A stretch of 64,000 nucleotides of DNA from positions 4,904,850 to 4,968,849 of the forward strand of contig NC_134284.1 of NCBI RefSeq assembly GCF_949628215.1, given 5' to 3'. Each line of letters opens with the position of its first letter. The first letter of the stretch is position 1. The stretch comes from Phalacrocorax aristotelis (taxonomy: Eukaryota > Chordata > Aves > Suliformes > Phalacrocoracidae). Below are positions 48,461 through 62,609 of this stretch, in pieces. Made by a program: the position numbers and the translations under genes. The notes under the pieces are model-generated. The model was given only the letters and a program-made list of their open reading frames with translations, made no database searches and was not told the DNA's origin.

Positions 48461-50205
48461 CATGCAATATTTCAATAATTGCATTTGTAAAACTCTTGAA
48501 GGTAGGCCATCAGTTTTGCTTAAGGGTGGTTGTGTGTCTATCTGTGCCCTATGCAGGGCATTCGTAAAAATGAATCTAATTAGCTTTTAAAGTGGATTAG
48601 TTATATAGTATCGTCTCCTTGTATAGATACTACTGTTGAAAGTAATTTACTTTTGAAGTGAGTTAAGCTAAGCCCACTGAAGACTACTGAAGTTCTTAAT
48701 GAAGGTGTTCACACAGGGATTTCATGTGAATCCGCATTAAATTTCCACCCCTGTTTTTGGAACTCCTTCTTCCTAAGGAACGAAGGCATGAGATATACAT
48801 GCTTTGAGGTCTCTAAGTGGAAGACAGGAAAGTCCCAGATGATGTGTAGTGATCCACAAATTGTGCGATTCATAGCTAGTCCGCAGAACCTTACCAAACA
48901 ACGGTTTTTCAGTTTGAAGTAGAGTTGTTATATCCCTATGTCTCGGGGATATTTCCATACTGTCTTTGATTACTTGCAGCTGCCTCTGACAGACATATCA
49001 AAGCTTAGAAAAATCACCTACTCTGTTTGAAATCAGTATAATAAGTGATCTTAGAATGCTTCACAAATTATAAGGCAAAACTCATATTTAAGAATTTTCC
49101 ACTCAAATAACTGCAGAAGCCTAAAAGTCCTGTTCCTAATGTAAATATTGCCACACACCTGCAAATATGTTGTGTTTTAATTTGAAGTTTTGCAAATAAC
49201 TGATAATCATTATTTAGACACAAAAAATCTTTAATTTAAGCATGTGTAACAGTTTTCTGTTACTCATGCAAGCTTCAAGGAAGATATTAATTGGGAAGAC
49301 AATTTTATTTAGAGATAATCTGTTTTATATCTTGGTCATAAAACTAACTATTGTGGCAAAGCTGTGAAGCAAATGTTGAAAATTAAACCCGGTTTAACCA
49401 TTCTTCAGCTATTTATACTTCAGTTTCTTACATAGATCTGTACTAATCAGTCAATTTTTAGGGATATTGTGCTTTTTCTGAATAGGAATGTTCAAATTTT
49501 CTTGCAGTACACGTGAACAGGCACATATAGGCAGAGGTCTAGCACTTCCTTTTTCTTTGATATTGTTTTGGCTGTTGTATGCAATATTTCACTTAAGATA
49601 GACATTATTAAGGTGGTGAATACTTATTTGCAGTGATATGCTTAGCAGTAACCTTTACTCATAATGTGATATTGTCAGTATGTCTTATTTTGTTCAGCTT
49701 TCTCTGGCGCTGATGAAGCCTAAGGCTGCTGTTTCTTTGAGTTGCTGATAATTTTTTATCTGATTAACTGACACATTTAGTTGAAATCAGACACAGCCCT
49801 TAGGCTGGGCATGGATTTAATTTAAAAAGTATCAAAGGTTTGCACTGTGTGCTGTTTAATCATCATGTTTATCAGGCAAAGAAAAATTACCGGAAGGACC
49901 ATAGGGAGAGGGTTATCTTAAGGAGCAGTAACTTGGGAAATTGATAATAACTCCGAGGTAATTTACAGCTAACTTTTACATTCATTAATATAACATTTCC
50001 CACTAATAATTAGAGTGTATGTAATATACTAATTAAATCGAAAACATTAGCGCTAATTTTATTTTTGCTGAACTCTGAGAGGGTCAGGTAAAGACATTAA
50101 AATGTGAAATTAAAGAAAACCTCTGTACTAATACTACTGCAATGAATATTTTACTTACTAGTAGAATACTTCTGTCAGTATTATATGCTACAACGCATAT
50201 GTAGA

Positions 50206-50236
50206 CAGGTCCCTTCCAACCTGTGATTCTGTGATT
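50206..50236 (+). mobile_element. CR1 3'-tail relic
   Basis: Only the extreme CR1 3' end survives: AGGTCCCTTCCAACCTGTGA followed by TTCTGTGATT. The tail wording is specific enough to recognise, but at about 30 bp it could be either a very short insertion or an eroded copy. Confidence 0.7.
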
Positions 50237-52197
50237 TCCTCAAATTACCGTCACTACCCTTAATTGAATTTCAGTCACTGAAGTAAAAAAAAAAAGCAAA
50301 ATTGAAATCACAGTGTGCTAGCATAAATTACTCTTATATTTCTGTCTATATTTTACTTCAGCTGTGAACCAGTATTCAGCCAGTATTGTGCGTGGGTATT
50401 ACAGAGCTACCTTAACAACAACATAACAGTAAGCATACTCATGGCACTGATGTTTTAGAGCTCTCAAGAAACTGTTCAATTTTTCTCCTATTTTCTGATA
50501 GAAAACACAGCTAAAAGTAATTTATGATACACAGAGAGGAGCAATTTTGAATTGTGTTGTTCATCAAACTGTTTAAAAATATATCTCTAAAAATACGAAG
50601 CATTAAAAAAGTTGTACATTTTAGTACAGTCATGGTTGCAAAGGTCAATTTGCTGTTCTAACACAATTGTTCATGAAGATTATTCTTCAAGAATGTTATG
50701 AACAGGAATAAATTAATGGTTATAACAAGACCTAATAATGGCGTAATTTCGCTTACAGTTAAAACACAGCTAATAATTATCTTATGTACATAAAAAAGCT
50801 GTATACTGCTGCTAAAAAATTGTGTTATTTAGATGCTTTTTAAAAGTTGATTTTTATGCCCACCTTTTACAATAAGTAATTTTGGTAGTTTTGAAGGGGA
50901 ACAAAAAGTTTTAAAAAGTCCTATAGAAAATAAAAAGTTGTTAGCATCTATGCTTATTGTCTGGTTTTATGTACGTGTTACATACTTTGTGATGTAAGAC
51001 TTTGTGACAGAGTATACTACGCTGAGTATAAATGCTTTCTGCATTATCCCGATATTTCAGAGAGCAGTTTATTTTTACTTTAGACTAACGTATTGCACTA
51101 GCAACATATTAGTAAAGTTTCGTGTAGTATAAATAATCTCTTAAATTAGCAGTACCCGACATCTTCTTTAATAATAACAAAAAAGAAGACGACCCAAGAA
51201 AAAAACACCCTTCCATATGAACTTTCCTTGAACATTTTTCCATTCTCTGTTACTTTTCATGTGATATAGCACCTAACATCTTTCCTCCAGAATTTTCCCA
51301 AATTTACTTCCTTGGCTTTCGAGTTCAGTGCAGATCCCTGATATTTAGCCCGCAGGCGTCAGCCTGCTCTACCCGTGCTGAGACTGCAGTTTTGTGAACA
51401 TGCTATTTATGGTACCAAACATGATCAGATTCCACATTAAAAAGTGTAGTACCCAAGACCTGGCACCACCGATTCTAGGATTGATTCTCTGCTAACCACA
51501 ATAAGCTCTGAATGAAACAAAATACTCTCTGTTTGCAAAACGTCCAACAACTTTCAGTACCAAACAGTGAATACAGTGAAGAACTAGTTTTCAGTTAGTC
51601 TGTATGCTTCAGGTGCCGAGCTGAATACACTGTGCAACGAGGCTTTATGTAAACTTTGTCCAGTTGAGGAATTTCTGAAGGCTGTTAGACCATAGCTCTT
51701 TTCTGTTCTATCCTTCTTCCCTTCAGATCTTCTAATTTCTTGAATTTGTGTTACTCCAACCTTGATTTGTTGAACCGCACAGAATAGGGGGATTGAATTT
51801 ATTCCATTTCATGGTATGTAAGTATATTAACTAGTTCTCCCATTTCAAAGCATTTATTAAGTATATCGATGTTTTTTCCTTGTGGAAGCTGCTGTCTGGA
51901 CAGTGATGGAAGTTCATGTTTGGTCTTTACTATCAGGAGAAACTAAACGAAAAGTGATGGTGGTGAATGGCTCCCTGACAAAAGTCTTTAAACATGAATG
52001 CTAACCACAACTGAAAAATGACATGATGTACTGCCATTTCAAAAGATGATTAAAACATACATATTATGAAAGGGAATAAACTAGAATAAGTGCAGAACAT
52101 CTTGTATATGATTATTTAAATCAGATTAAATATAGCTTGTAAGCAGGCAGCCAATGAGTCTTCTGTTCTTTTGTTACTAACTTCAAGATGCATTTTA

Positions 52198-52275
52198 TAC
52201 TTATGTACATATATACATATGTATATACGTACACAAACAGATATTTGTGTTTGTGTGTGTATGCATATGTTTGCA
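52198..52275. repeat. TA/CA/TG-rich low-complexity sequence
   Basis: Imperfect alternating purine-pyrimidine sequence (ACATATATACATATG and GTGTGTGTATG units) typical of a decayed microsatellite. Confidence 0.65.
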
Positions 52276-53094
52276 CGTTCATACACATGCACATCCACCC
52301 TCTAAATGTGGTATAGGCATGTATAATTAAAAAAAAAAAAAACAAAACAAAACCTACCAAACCTCAAAACAAAACCTATGAGTGATCTACTTGGTATTTT
52401 CAATATCCAGTTTGGGCCACTGTTGCAACAATTGCTTAATAGAAGTTCTGTAACCTTAAAGATTATAATGGCTTTATAAATTCTGTTACCATAGGATGAT
52501 TTTGAAAGTTTCTAGAATTCAGGGCTAGAATTTTTGAAATCCCAAACAAATAGGTCTGTGAAGCAGCTCATTTTCATATAGAAGTATTGTGTTTGTACAA
52601 GAACAGGACACTTGTCTCTACTTTCAGGTACTTTTTTTTTTCATTTGAGGGTGTTTTCGTACTGAGTATCTTTGCTGATGTATACATTTTGTAAGAACTT
52701 GAAAAACAGAATGAATTTTAAAAAACAGACATGTTTATTGCTCTGTGAGCTTGTTAAAAAATGTATTGGGCACATCAGTTGCCATCTTCATGGGTGAACA
52801 GGAGATTCTGTGGAAATGTGTATTTGGGAAATCATGGAAGGAAGTCCTACAGGTATTAATTTCACTGCATATTTGTTTATTATAGGATCACAAATTTTTT
52901 GAGGTTTGTGATATAGTTACTGTCTTCTATCTCCGATACAACTATTTATTTCCAATTCTTAGAGAAAGAAGAGTATGTATAATGGAAACTGTCATGGTAA
53001 TAACAGATTTGTAATGCACTATAATAAATATTGTGATGATAACAGTAAACATATTATTTGTTTTGGTGAGGAAAGAGAAGTGTATGTGTTACAA

Positions 53095-53270
53095 AACATG
53101 TTGCCCAGAGAAGTTGTGGATGCCCCGTCACTGGAAGTGTTCAAGATCTGGTTGGATGGGGCTTTGAGCAACCTGACCCAGGGAAAAGTATCCCTGTCCA
53201 TGCCAGGTGGGTTGGATTAGGTGATCTTTAAGTTCCCTTCCAACTCTGACCATTCTAGGAGTCTATGATA
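53095..53270 (+). mobile_element. CR1 LINE fragment, sense to DPH6
   Basis: About 175 bp of CR1 3' end. The remnant frame reads MLPREVVDAPSLEVFKIWLD and continues GALSNLTQGK, the standard CR1 ORF2 C-terminus, followed by the 3' untranslated part with TTCCCTTCCAACTCTGACCA and a degraded CTATGAT tail. The 5' truncation falls just inside the last part of ORF2. Confidence 0.93.
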
Positions 53271-53501
53271 AAAGAATATGGAAAACTGTGTATAATGTGT
53301 GTATTTATGTAGCCATGGAGACTACTCTAGTTGTGAGAAAACAGTCGTACAGCCTTGTGTTTGTTTGTATCAGGTATTTCAAAAACATTACTTAATGAAC
53401 TTAGTTGATGGGGTAGTTTGCCTCTGGTAACTTAGAACTGAACAATGAAAGTTGTTATTAAATGGTCTTTAGTGTCTGGTTTTCCAGAATATCTAAGCAC
53501 T

Positions 53502-53527
53502 CTTTTTTTTCCTTTTTTTTTTTTTTT
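53502..53527. repeat. Poly-T tract
   Basis: A T run interrupted by CC, then a further fifteen T; simple sequence in intron 3. Confidence 0.85.
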
Positions 53528-56500
53528 AATCAAATCAGAGAAAAACCTCTGTGATAAACCATTGGATTAAAACTTTCCTCAAAACATATGGAAAACATAT
53601 GCTGAATATAATTTCCTAAATATCGTTCACTATCCAGCCACTATGGCTGAACAGTTTTAATTTATATATAACTTATTTTCGATAGAAATAGTCAGGAAAA
53701 GCTCAGAACATTTCAAGTGAACCTGAGGGGCCTATTGTAGATGAAATTTGGTGGCAATACAATTTTATGCTGGTCTAAGACAGGAAATCTGGGGCCGCTG
53801 CAGGCATTATTTACATTAATACATTCTGTTTCCAAACGTTCAGCTATGAACAGAACTATTTTTTCTTTAAAAATCTGTTAATAAAGGTATTGTACATCTC
53901 ATTCTTACAAGGACTTCAGAAAGATTATTTAAACGTATTCTCCCTACTCTTTTGCATGAATACTACATCCAATTGGTTATTTTCTACCAATTCTTTCTGA
54001 AATACCTCACTATTAGAATCATTAATGCATTTTTATGGATCATCTTGTGGATGGACCTGCTATCAGAAAAGTACTGTAATATTAGAGTTAAGTGATGTGA
54101 TTTCATTCCTTTGACTCCTGTTATTCTTCCAGTAGATGGTAGTACTAATTGCAGCTGTGATGGCAGTCTGAGAGTTGATATTTGCATGGATCAGAAAAGA
54201 GTGCTTATCCTTGCATTGCAATTAGGGGAGGATTGTAAGAAAATTCAAAGTTATTTTCTGGTTGTTAACAGTTAAGGACTGTGCTTTACAAGAACGTATA
54301 TTCTGTGTCTTCCAACTATAAAAAAAGAGAACTATTTTGTAAACATAGAAGTGGATGTCTAGAAGATGAAATATGTAATATATACATATAGTTAAATGTA
54401 GGTAAAATTATTTACTTTGTGACCATAAAAGATTTACTTTTTTTTTTCTTTTTATTGGGAAAAGTCCTGTAAACTGGAGCATGCAGAACTTAATAGCAAA
54501 GTCTTACTGAAATCAAAAGGAATGGTCACAGTCTTACCATTAAGCATGTCTTGATGTCATCATATTGTGATGGATTCAGCCAGAAAGGTCAGGTGGCTAC
54601 TGTTACTGTATGTGTATAAAGTCTTTTAAAAATGTAGAGTGGTCGGTGGTTGGTATTCTATTAGTTAGTGACTTTCTATTGCACGTGGTTCTTCATAAGA
54701 ACAAATTGATTCATGTCTTAACGGAATCTGAAAAACGTAAAGATTGGATTACAGTCAGCTCTGTTTAGTAGAGTGTAACACTAATGTATTCACCTGTTGG
54801 CAGTTTAATGAAAGCAAAAGAATTCTGATACTCTCAATAAGTATAAAATCTGAATAATTCTTTGGTTTGCCTTTTTTCACAGATTTTGCTTGTTTTTACT
54901 GTGATCATTGAACCTAGTGTGTTCCATGAAGTAATAAATACTTACGGTTTGAACATATTTGTAGTGTAGCTGTAATGCCAGTAGTACCTGACACATCGGT
55001 GCCTAGCTGCAGGAACCCCGCATATATCCTGCAGTTCTTGATATATTAGATGTAGTGTATCATTTGTATTGTTATGCTACCTTGCACGAAGAAGTAGTAA
55101 TGAAAAAGCATTTGAACATTAAGTATCTGGGAGTCTGTGGAGGTGACTAGAAGTTCTTTGTGGTTTTAGTTTTGTTGTTGTTCCCTGGATCGTAGGCTAA
55201 ATCTGCTTTACCCTTCCCTTGCCATCGGACCCTACCCTAGTCCCTGGTCTGCTTTATGATCACATAAATGCAGATGCTTTTCTGCAGTGTTTTTCTGGTT
55301 TTGTCTTCCCTTATTCCTTTCTGTAGTTGAATACTTCTATCCCTGTGAAGGAATTCCGTTTTATTACCATATATTGCCCTAGTCTCTGATTATCTGCCTG
55401 TACTTCACAGCCGGAGTACCAAGTTTGTTTGCAAAAAGTGGGAAGCCTCAGCCGTTCTGGTTCTGTGATTCCATTACAAATATATTACAGCGTATTAAGT
55501 TCATTCCTTCACACACAAAGATGTGTGGTGACTTGGAAACACGGACAGTTAATACTTAATGTATTAATTTTTTAATAATATTGGTTCGTGATGTCAGCAT
55601 CCTGTGCATGGACTGCTTCATGATTATTACCTTTGAGGATATGTTGCCTGTGATTAATTGTTCATATAAGCAGAAATGCAGGTAATATTTCTGGACATGT
55701 TGGGTGGTGTCTGAACATTGTGATGGAGCACATTTTGAAGGAATTGTTAGTGTTATTATTTTTACATAAAAATACAAACAAACAGTACTTAGCTGTCATG
55801 TTTTCTAAGACGCTTATGCGATTTAACTTCATAATCTTTCTAAAAAGAACTTTGAAGAATGCAACTTAAGTGCAATTGTAGCAGTACAGGTAAACTGCGT
55901 ATCAAAATTGCATGACACAAAGGAGCACGGGGAAAACATTTTAGAAGTATCTGAAGATCCAAGAAGGCTTCATCAATCATTTCAGCAAATTTATTGAAAG
56001 AAAACTCTACTTACATAACTGTTACCTTATAACAAATGTAATTCTGGATGGGTGAGTTAATTGAAATGTCTGTGATTTATCTTTATTCTGAAAAGAGCTT
56101 TGGAACATTGTTGCACAGAAAGCTCAAAGAGAAGCAGAATTAATATTGGCTGGATAATAGTAATAATAATGATGATAACAGCAGTGGATGATGAACAGTG
56201 ATAGATAAGCCAAAATTAATTTTTATCACTACTATTACTTCTGGCTAAGTGAGAAGCGTCAAACTGAGTCCTGTATGATTTGGCATTAAGTTTCATATTA
56301 AATGATATGTCCGTTCATGACATTTAGAGGTACCTATATTGAACCGTGATATAATTTTCAGATTACTATAGCTAGGAATTCTGATAAATGTAGAGACTCT
56401 TAAACCAGAAGTATAGATGGGAATTTGGTTGGGCGAATATGAGGTAAGAGTTAATGTAAAGAAGAATAAGATAATAGAAAGAGGAAAGAAGATCCCACAC

Positions 56501-57490
56501 AGACACAAACCAGGAAATTCTCTCCTACAGTATAATTATGAATAAACCACCTTCTGCATCATTTTATTGATAAGAAACTGAAAATGAATTTTAAATTCAG
56601 TACCATGGCAGGCAAAGACTGATTTGCTTTTGAGATTCATATCTAGGTGTATAGGTGAAAATTTTGTGGTAAACTTTGCTGCAAATTTCACAGGGTTGCT
56701 GCCTAACTGGGCAGATCCAGAAGGTAAGTCACGCTGTGTAGTTATGATAAACCCTGGTTAAAGGAGGAACACAACTTTAACTGAAGTCTAGCTGGAGCAA
56801 ATGTTAGGAAAAGAAAGTAAATTCCACATGTTGACTGGGACTCAGGTAACTTAAAAATGCAAAAGCTTGCGAAATAGTGTAAGTATGTGCATTTTCAAAT
56901 GTTGTATTCTCAGTGTGTTTACAAAAAAAATACTGTTAGCTCAGGTAATTAAATGAAACAGAGAAAATGTGTCTTGGAAAACCTTTATTATAGCAAAATT
57001 TTTAAAAGGTGATGTCGAGTAAGTTGCCTGTGAGTTTTCTTGTTCTGGTGTTAGAATAAAGAGTAATCTCACACCTTCTTCTGCTGCGTGGTGCGACAAA
57101 TGCTAAAAGTTTAATTAACAATCATGACTGTGTGTTGCTGATATTTATTTGTAGGTGGTGTAGCTAATACCTCAGTTATAGTGAAGAGCTGGAAGTAATT
57201 TCCAGGATGTCAGGAAAACGTTAGGATAAGCTGTCAAATCTGGTACTTTTCAGTTACCCTGGTTATTTCCTCTGTAGAACAGTACTTGAGCTGCGTAGAT
57301 TGCTGTGTTAAAGTAATAGTAGGTCGGCTGTGCTGCTCTCTTCTGTGCAAGATCTGCATTCCAGCCCATTCAGTTCCATATACTGGGCACAGGCAGACAG
57401 GCTTGGTTGACTCAGCTAGTAGGCATACTGAACCTCTATTGCGTAGGCCAGCACAAACTGCTATCATTAATATTCCACGTCTTCTTTCAG

Positions 57491-57564
57491 GACAAAGAAG
57501 GAGTGGAGGGTGTATCTGTGGGAGCCATTCTTTCTGACTACCAGAGAGTGCGAGTTGAAGATGT
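57491..57564 (+). CDS. DPH6: DPH6 coding exon 4
   Basis: The acceptor is cttctttcag and the donor is gtaaga. The exon encodes DKEGVEGVSVGAILSDYQRV and then RVED (residues 105-128), plus two bases of Val129. It continues LVK from exon 3 without loss or gain against the vertebrate family, so no coding exon is missing in the 40.9-kb intron between them. The VGAILSDYQ..RVE stretch is the diagnostic block of the diphthine--ammonia ligase family. Confidence 0.96.
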
Positions 57565-59679
57565 GTAAGAAAATATTACTCTTTATTAATATACACATTC
57601 TGAAAAGTGCTTTACGTGTTTGTTTTCTATTTCAAATTCTGGTGCAGAGGCAGTTGCTTTATTTCTCACGTTTTGTTGTAACCACTTCGCTACGTTTTTA
57701 ATATAAGTATCTTTTGGTTTTTTTTTTCCTGGAACTGTGTGTCCATTAGTAAAAAATCCAGTAGAGACTGTATTGGATTTTTGGATTGCTCTTCAGGTCT
57801 CTCGTGGATCTGCTGAAAATACTTTGAGTTTTGATATGAAAATAGTTGAGTAGGTTCAGATCTTTGATTTCAACAGAAAGGTCACTCGGTTCCAGTGACT
57901 ACAATGTTGTGGTCAAGTATCTCTATTTTTCAACAGAGTTGTATTTTAAAAGAACATCCTGTAACTTGTTATGAGGAATTAAATGTAAGAGAATCCTTCT
58001 GTGCATATCTTCCCTTACTTCCTTAAAATTTAAAATCCGTTACTGTTAATCACGAGCTTTCATTCGTCATTTCTACTGTGCATACCCTTTAAGCCTAGGT
58101 AGATTGTGATACTTTTAAGAGTCTTAATTTAAAAAAGGATTATGTAATGGCAATTATGTTTGTTATATAGGCCAAGATTTGATTTGGGTCTGGAAAAAAA
58201 TTATCACTATATATGCAAAACCACCTTGTGTTAAAAATTAATTATAATTTCATGAGTTCATTAGTTATTTGTTGCTGATAAAAGCAAATCTCTGGAATCC
58301 TTTATGAACTAAGAATGGTGAAGTTAATGCTGTGCCAGCTCGGCTCACATCAGCAAGTTACACAGCGTGGATGTTTTCTTTACACTTTACATAGGTGGAT
58401 TGTAGTCAGAAATAGCTCCTTTCTTTTTCTTTTTTACCTTCCACTTAAAACATATTCATGACTGCCTGATCATGTTACTAGGTGTTTCAGAAAAGATTGC
58501 TTTTGTTGGTTGTGGGTTTCAGATCTTTTACCACAGCCAAAAGATTGACAGGACACGACAATATTTCAAACAGACCTGATTAATTGCAGGGTCACTCAGT
58601 GGTAAAAATTTTTTACATTCATCTGTATGTTTACCCCTTGCAATTAAGTTGTTTCGCATAAACCATCCTGGTTACTTGGTTTCAGCTAATTTGTTAGCTA
58701 AAGTTAGGCACCCAAAAGAACTACTACTCATTCAGAGTTGCTGAATGTTTCTGTTAATTTCACAGGTTAGTGCTCTGTTAAAATGTATGAAAGTAATAAC
58801 AAAACCAATCAGATTATATGGGTGCTAACTGTAGATTTACACACCAAAATTAAACATCTGTTTAAAGTCTTGACATTAATACTGGTGGGTATATCTAGCA
58901 TATGGGAGAAAGCCCCTATATTAGATAAACAATGGTAATTAGACAAATAAATGTATTTTTTGAGTGCTCTGAGCTAGTCCCATAGTTAAATGTGTTTAAG
59001 TCTTTCAGGAACCTAGGCATTACACATTTTATCACCAACTGATGGTGCTTGACAGTTTGCAGAAGGGTTACCTATCAATAGTGCAAATTAGTGATTCTCT
59101 AATTTGATAACCAATCAAATGCTGTGTATCAAATGCTGTCTAAATATGATATGTATCAAAACAAATAATTACAATTATATTAACAAGTTGTTACTTTGTA
59201 TCACAAGCTGTATACATTTTCCTAGATGATTCTTTTCCTTGGGTGTTGATCCAAATCACAGGTTTGTTGAGAGGAACATATGCAGCATATTGTACTAGTG
59301 ACGTGTGCCACATTTATCACAGAGTGGTAACTCTTGCCTTAGCTGTGTTCATAAAAAGTGATCACTTGTCTTTAAAGTTTTAGGAATGCATTTTCTCATT
59401 ATTTTACTTGTGTTCCCGTGCAAATCTGTTTACATCAGTGAGTTACACCTTACTTACATAGACAAATTAGACTCACAAGAAGTTTATTTCATTTTTTTAA
59501 TATTAGAATTAATGTATATACTGAAGTGTAGGAATAGTAAAGTATCGTAATTGAAATTGTAGAAGAAAAATGATTTAAAGGTAGGAAATGAGAGAAATTA
59601 ATTTTCTTTAAGTTTACATGAATCAAGCTGTGTAAAAGCATAATGCTTGGCTTTATCCAATATTTTGTTTGTTTTTAAG
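57565..59679 (+). other. DPH6: DPH6 intron 4
   Basis: AT-rich phase-2 intron of 2115 bp. Nothing beyond short T-rich tracts and a small direct repeat near 59115-59141 was seen. Confidence 0.9.
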
Positions 59680-59798
59680 ATGCAGAAGGCTTAATCTTCA
59701 GCCTTTAGCTTACCTTTGGCGTCGGAACCAGGAAATATTGCTTAAGGAAATGATATCATCTAACATTCAAGCCATAATCATAAAAGTGGCAGCTTTTG
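59680..59798 (+). CDS. DPH6: DPH6 coding exon 5
   Basis: The acceptor is tgtttttaag and the donor follows GCAGCTTTTG as gtatgt. The first base completes Val129; the exon encodes CRRLNLQPLAYLWRRNQEIL and then LKEMISSNIQAIIIKVAAF (residues 130-168), plus the first base of Gly169. In the family the next residues are LDPDKHLGK; that exon was not found before the right edge, so intron 5 is longer than 4.2 kb. Reading on through the donor gives a short spurious tail ending at a stop near 59863. Confidence 0.96.
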
Positions 59799-62609
59799 GT
59801 ATGTATTCAGATTCTGAACAATATTGTCTGCTGAAACTTTCCATGGACAAATATATAACATAGCAGAGCGAAACAGAAATTTTGCTGTTATATTTTAGAA
59901 TAAGAAATGCTAATATGAACAAAATTTTTTTAAATTACATGGCTGAATAACTGTCATGATGTCTGAATAATTAATTTATCGGTATGCAGTTCATTCTTAG
60001 AGAAGACATGGAAAAGCTAAAAAGTAATTCTTCCTAGCATAGTCATCAAATTCCTTTTGTAATTTTTTTATTTTAGTTTGGTTTTGATTTGCAGTAAAAA
60101 TATATGCATAATTCAGAGGTTCACAGTATTGTCATTTATAGATGATGCAGACTGGTGGCTAGACAGTATTATAAAGCAACTGTGAAAGTCTTAATAGAAA
60201 TACAACAAATTAACATCAAACAAAATGTAATTATGAGGCCAAAACATTTTGTGTAACAACAGTCTTTGAGTTGGTAAAGCATATAGCAAACAGAAAGAGT
60301 TCATCGTTGCCTTCAAAAAAAAAATGGGTTTTACAATGTAGTTGTTTGGTATACCAGAAAAGCAACATGTCTTTTCATCGTCAAATGTGTCAGATGAGGT
60401 TTGTATAATGAAGCAAATCAATATGAAAAATAAGCTGTTTGTTCATTGTTTGAATGAAAAGATAAGGTCAAATGAAGTTTTATAAGGAAGGCTTATCGAA
60501 TGACGTGCTCTATAACCCTAAGAAGCACATGAGAAACATGTTAATGGTACAATTTATTCATTTCAGGCCTCTACGCAGTTTTTCATTTGAGAGTATCAAA
60601 TGAGGTTTTAAGCATAAAGTGTGACCAAAGGAGCTTTTCTTTTTGTGTTGAGTATAGATTTGCAGTCCATTGTACCAAAGAATGGCTAGTATAATACGAG
60701 AGTGTGAGTGGCATCGGTGGTTAAAGAGGTGTGTTTAAAAAATAGGGTTGTATAATCTTGCATTAGAAGTCCGATGGCAGGTTTATCTGGGCAACTTTTA
60801 CATCAGTTTCCTAATGTCTGTTTTCTTTAAAGCATGCTTTATAACAAAGTAATTTCTCCTTAAATATTAACCAAGAATTGAATTATAATCCCTTTAGACT
60901 GGATGATTTCCATTACTTTTAATTAATTCTTTTTTTCTTTTTCTAATTTATTTGTTCCTCTTTAGCTGGTATAGTTTCTAACTAGTTTTTACATTATCAC
61001 TATGACGGTCTTGCTGTATTGTTCTCTAGGATCTGCTAGAGCTGCTGGTGGGATTAGAATGATAAGAAATAACACATTCCCTCATTCACTTATTTCTAAC
61101 AAGCCACGTAATTTAATAGCATTTTCCTGAATTTTGGAAGGCCAGTTACAAATACATAGGAATTAAATGCTGTGTTTTCTGCTATAAAACACTTCCTTTT
61201 TTAAATAGGAAAAAGAAAATCTTTATTAAAGGAATAGTTTTCAGGCCATGTAAAGTACATTTTTATATTTATGTTACTTTTCCATAAAATAGAATGCCTT
61301 CATTGTTTATGCTGACATGAAGAGAAAATAAAAGTCCACAAAGAATGTGTAACATGTTCTTCACATCAGAATTATTTTTTAAAGAAAATATATGATTAAA
61401 ATAATAGATAAAACTATTTCACAAGTAGACATCACTGATGACCTGTCTTATGCCCGAAGCAAAATGAGCTTGTCTTTTGTATTCTACAGTCTTGAAAAAG
61501 CTTAAAACGCACTAGTTAGTGCACAAAGAGTGTTTTGTGGGCTATTCATTGAGGGAGAGAATACCATAAATACTTGTAGATAGCAATTAGATTGGAAAAT
61601 CACTCTGAGGTGTTTTTTTTTTCTTTTTATTTTTTTGGCTACAGGTAAAAGAAAGATCTTATCAGAGTCAATTTCTCACCTGCCTCAGGCAGGCGTAATT
61701 AGATGTAAGCAAATTTAATGGAGCTTGTGTGCTCTGGGGCCATTCTGTAATGCTTTAATAATTGCATGCCTTATTAAAGTGGATTTAAGGTATGAAGGCT
61801 GTTTAACATATCAAGTGGCAAAGATGATAAGATACAGTTTAACTTTTTGCCTTTCAGATTAATAATCAAAGCTAAACTGCAATGAAAATATTTAAAATAA
61901 CAGATTTAAGAGTCTGAAGGGTAATGCATTAGATGGCACATTGTACAAATGTTAATGCAGAAGCAAATCTGTAACCTGAGCTTGACATTCATCAGTGCTG
62001 GCATACTTGTACACCCGCCTTGTCCTGTTTTCCATTAACTTAGTGCCAGTATTGGCAAGGTAAAAGCCTGTCATTTTCTGTAGAAAACACATAATTATGC
62101 AAGTAAATGAGCATTAGTTTAGTACATTTCCCTAAATCCACCATTACAAATTAATACCATAAACTTTGCCAGTGGCAAGAGTTTTCTATCTGAGTAGTGT
62201 GCTTTTCCAGGTGCTATACCAATTGCTCTCACTTACATGCAAAAGAAGTATTGTTAGCAAGTCTTCTTCACACGCCTTCTGTTCATCTATAAGTAGATCA
62301 GCTTTCTTTCCTTTAGAGCGTATATCAGAGGCTTTAATGATGAGGGAAAAACATTCTATGATCTAGCAGCAAACCTAAGCTATACTAAAAAAAAGCTGTT
62401 CATGCATATTTATCTTCAGTGCCATTTTCTTGGTGCAAAAGATGCCTGTATGATGCATGATGCTTCTATATTTGAACTATACCCCTCTTCAGTGGAAATC
62501 CCAGAAAGTCAGAATGAGGTTACTCAGTAATAGCTAAAATAGAAGCAGTTATTGATTGTTTTTAACATGCGTATGCCTGAAACTCCAGTAATACCCATTA
62601 CTCATGTCA

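Larger units (their letters stand above)
16586..57490 (+). other. DPH6: DPH6 intron 3 (about 40.9 kb)
   Basis: A very long phase-0 intron. Exons 3 and 4 join without missing family residues, so it holds no constitutive coding exon. Recognised contents are CR1 copies at 17670-17925, 31448-31969, 42415-42636, 50206-50236 and 53095-53270, a solo LTR at 18009-18587, a possible 5S-derived fossil at 40871-40921, and scattered simple repeats. The stretches between these are AT-rich and unremarkable by eye, apart from GC-raised patches near 35960-36140 and 39780-39990. None of the short ORFs here resembles a known protein other than CR1 remnants. Confidence 0.9.

Noticed and set aside
59799..59863. 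Extension of DPH6 exon 5 to the downstream stop
   Set aside because: A good gtatgt donor lies after codon 168 plus one base, and the residues beyond it do not match the family.
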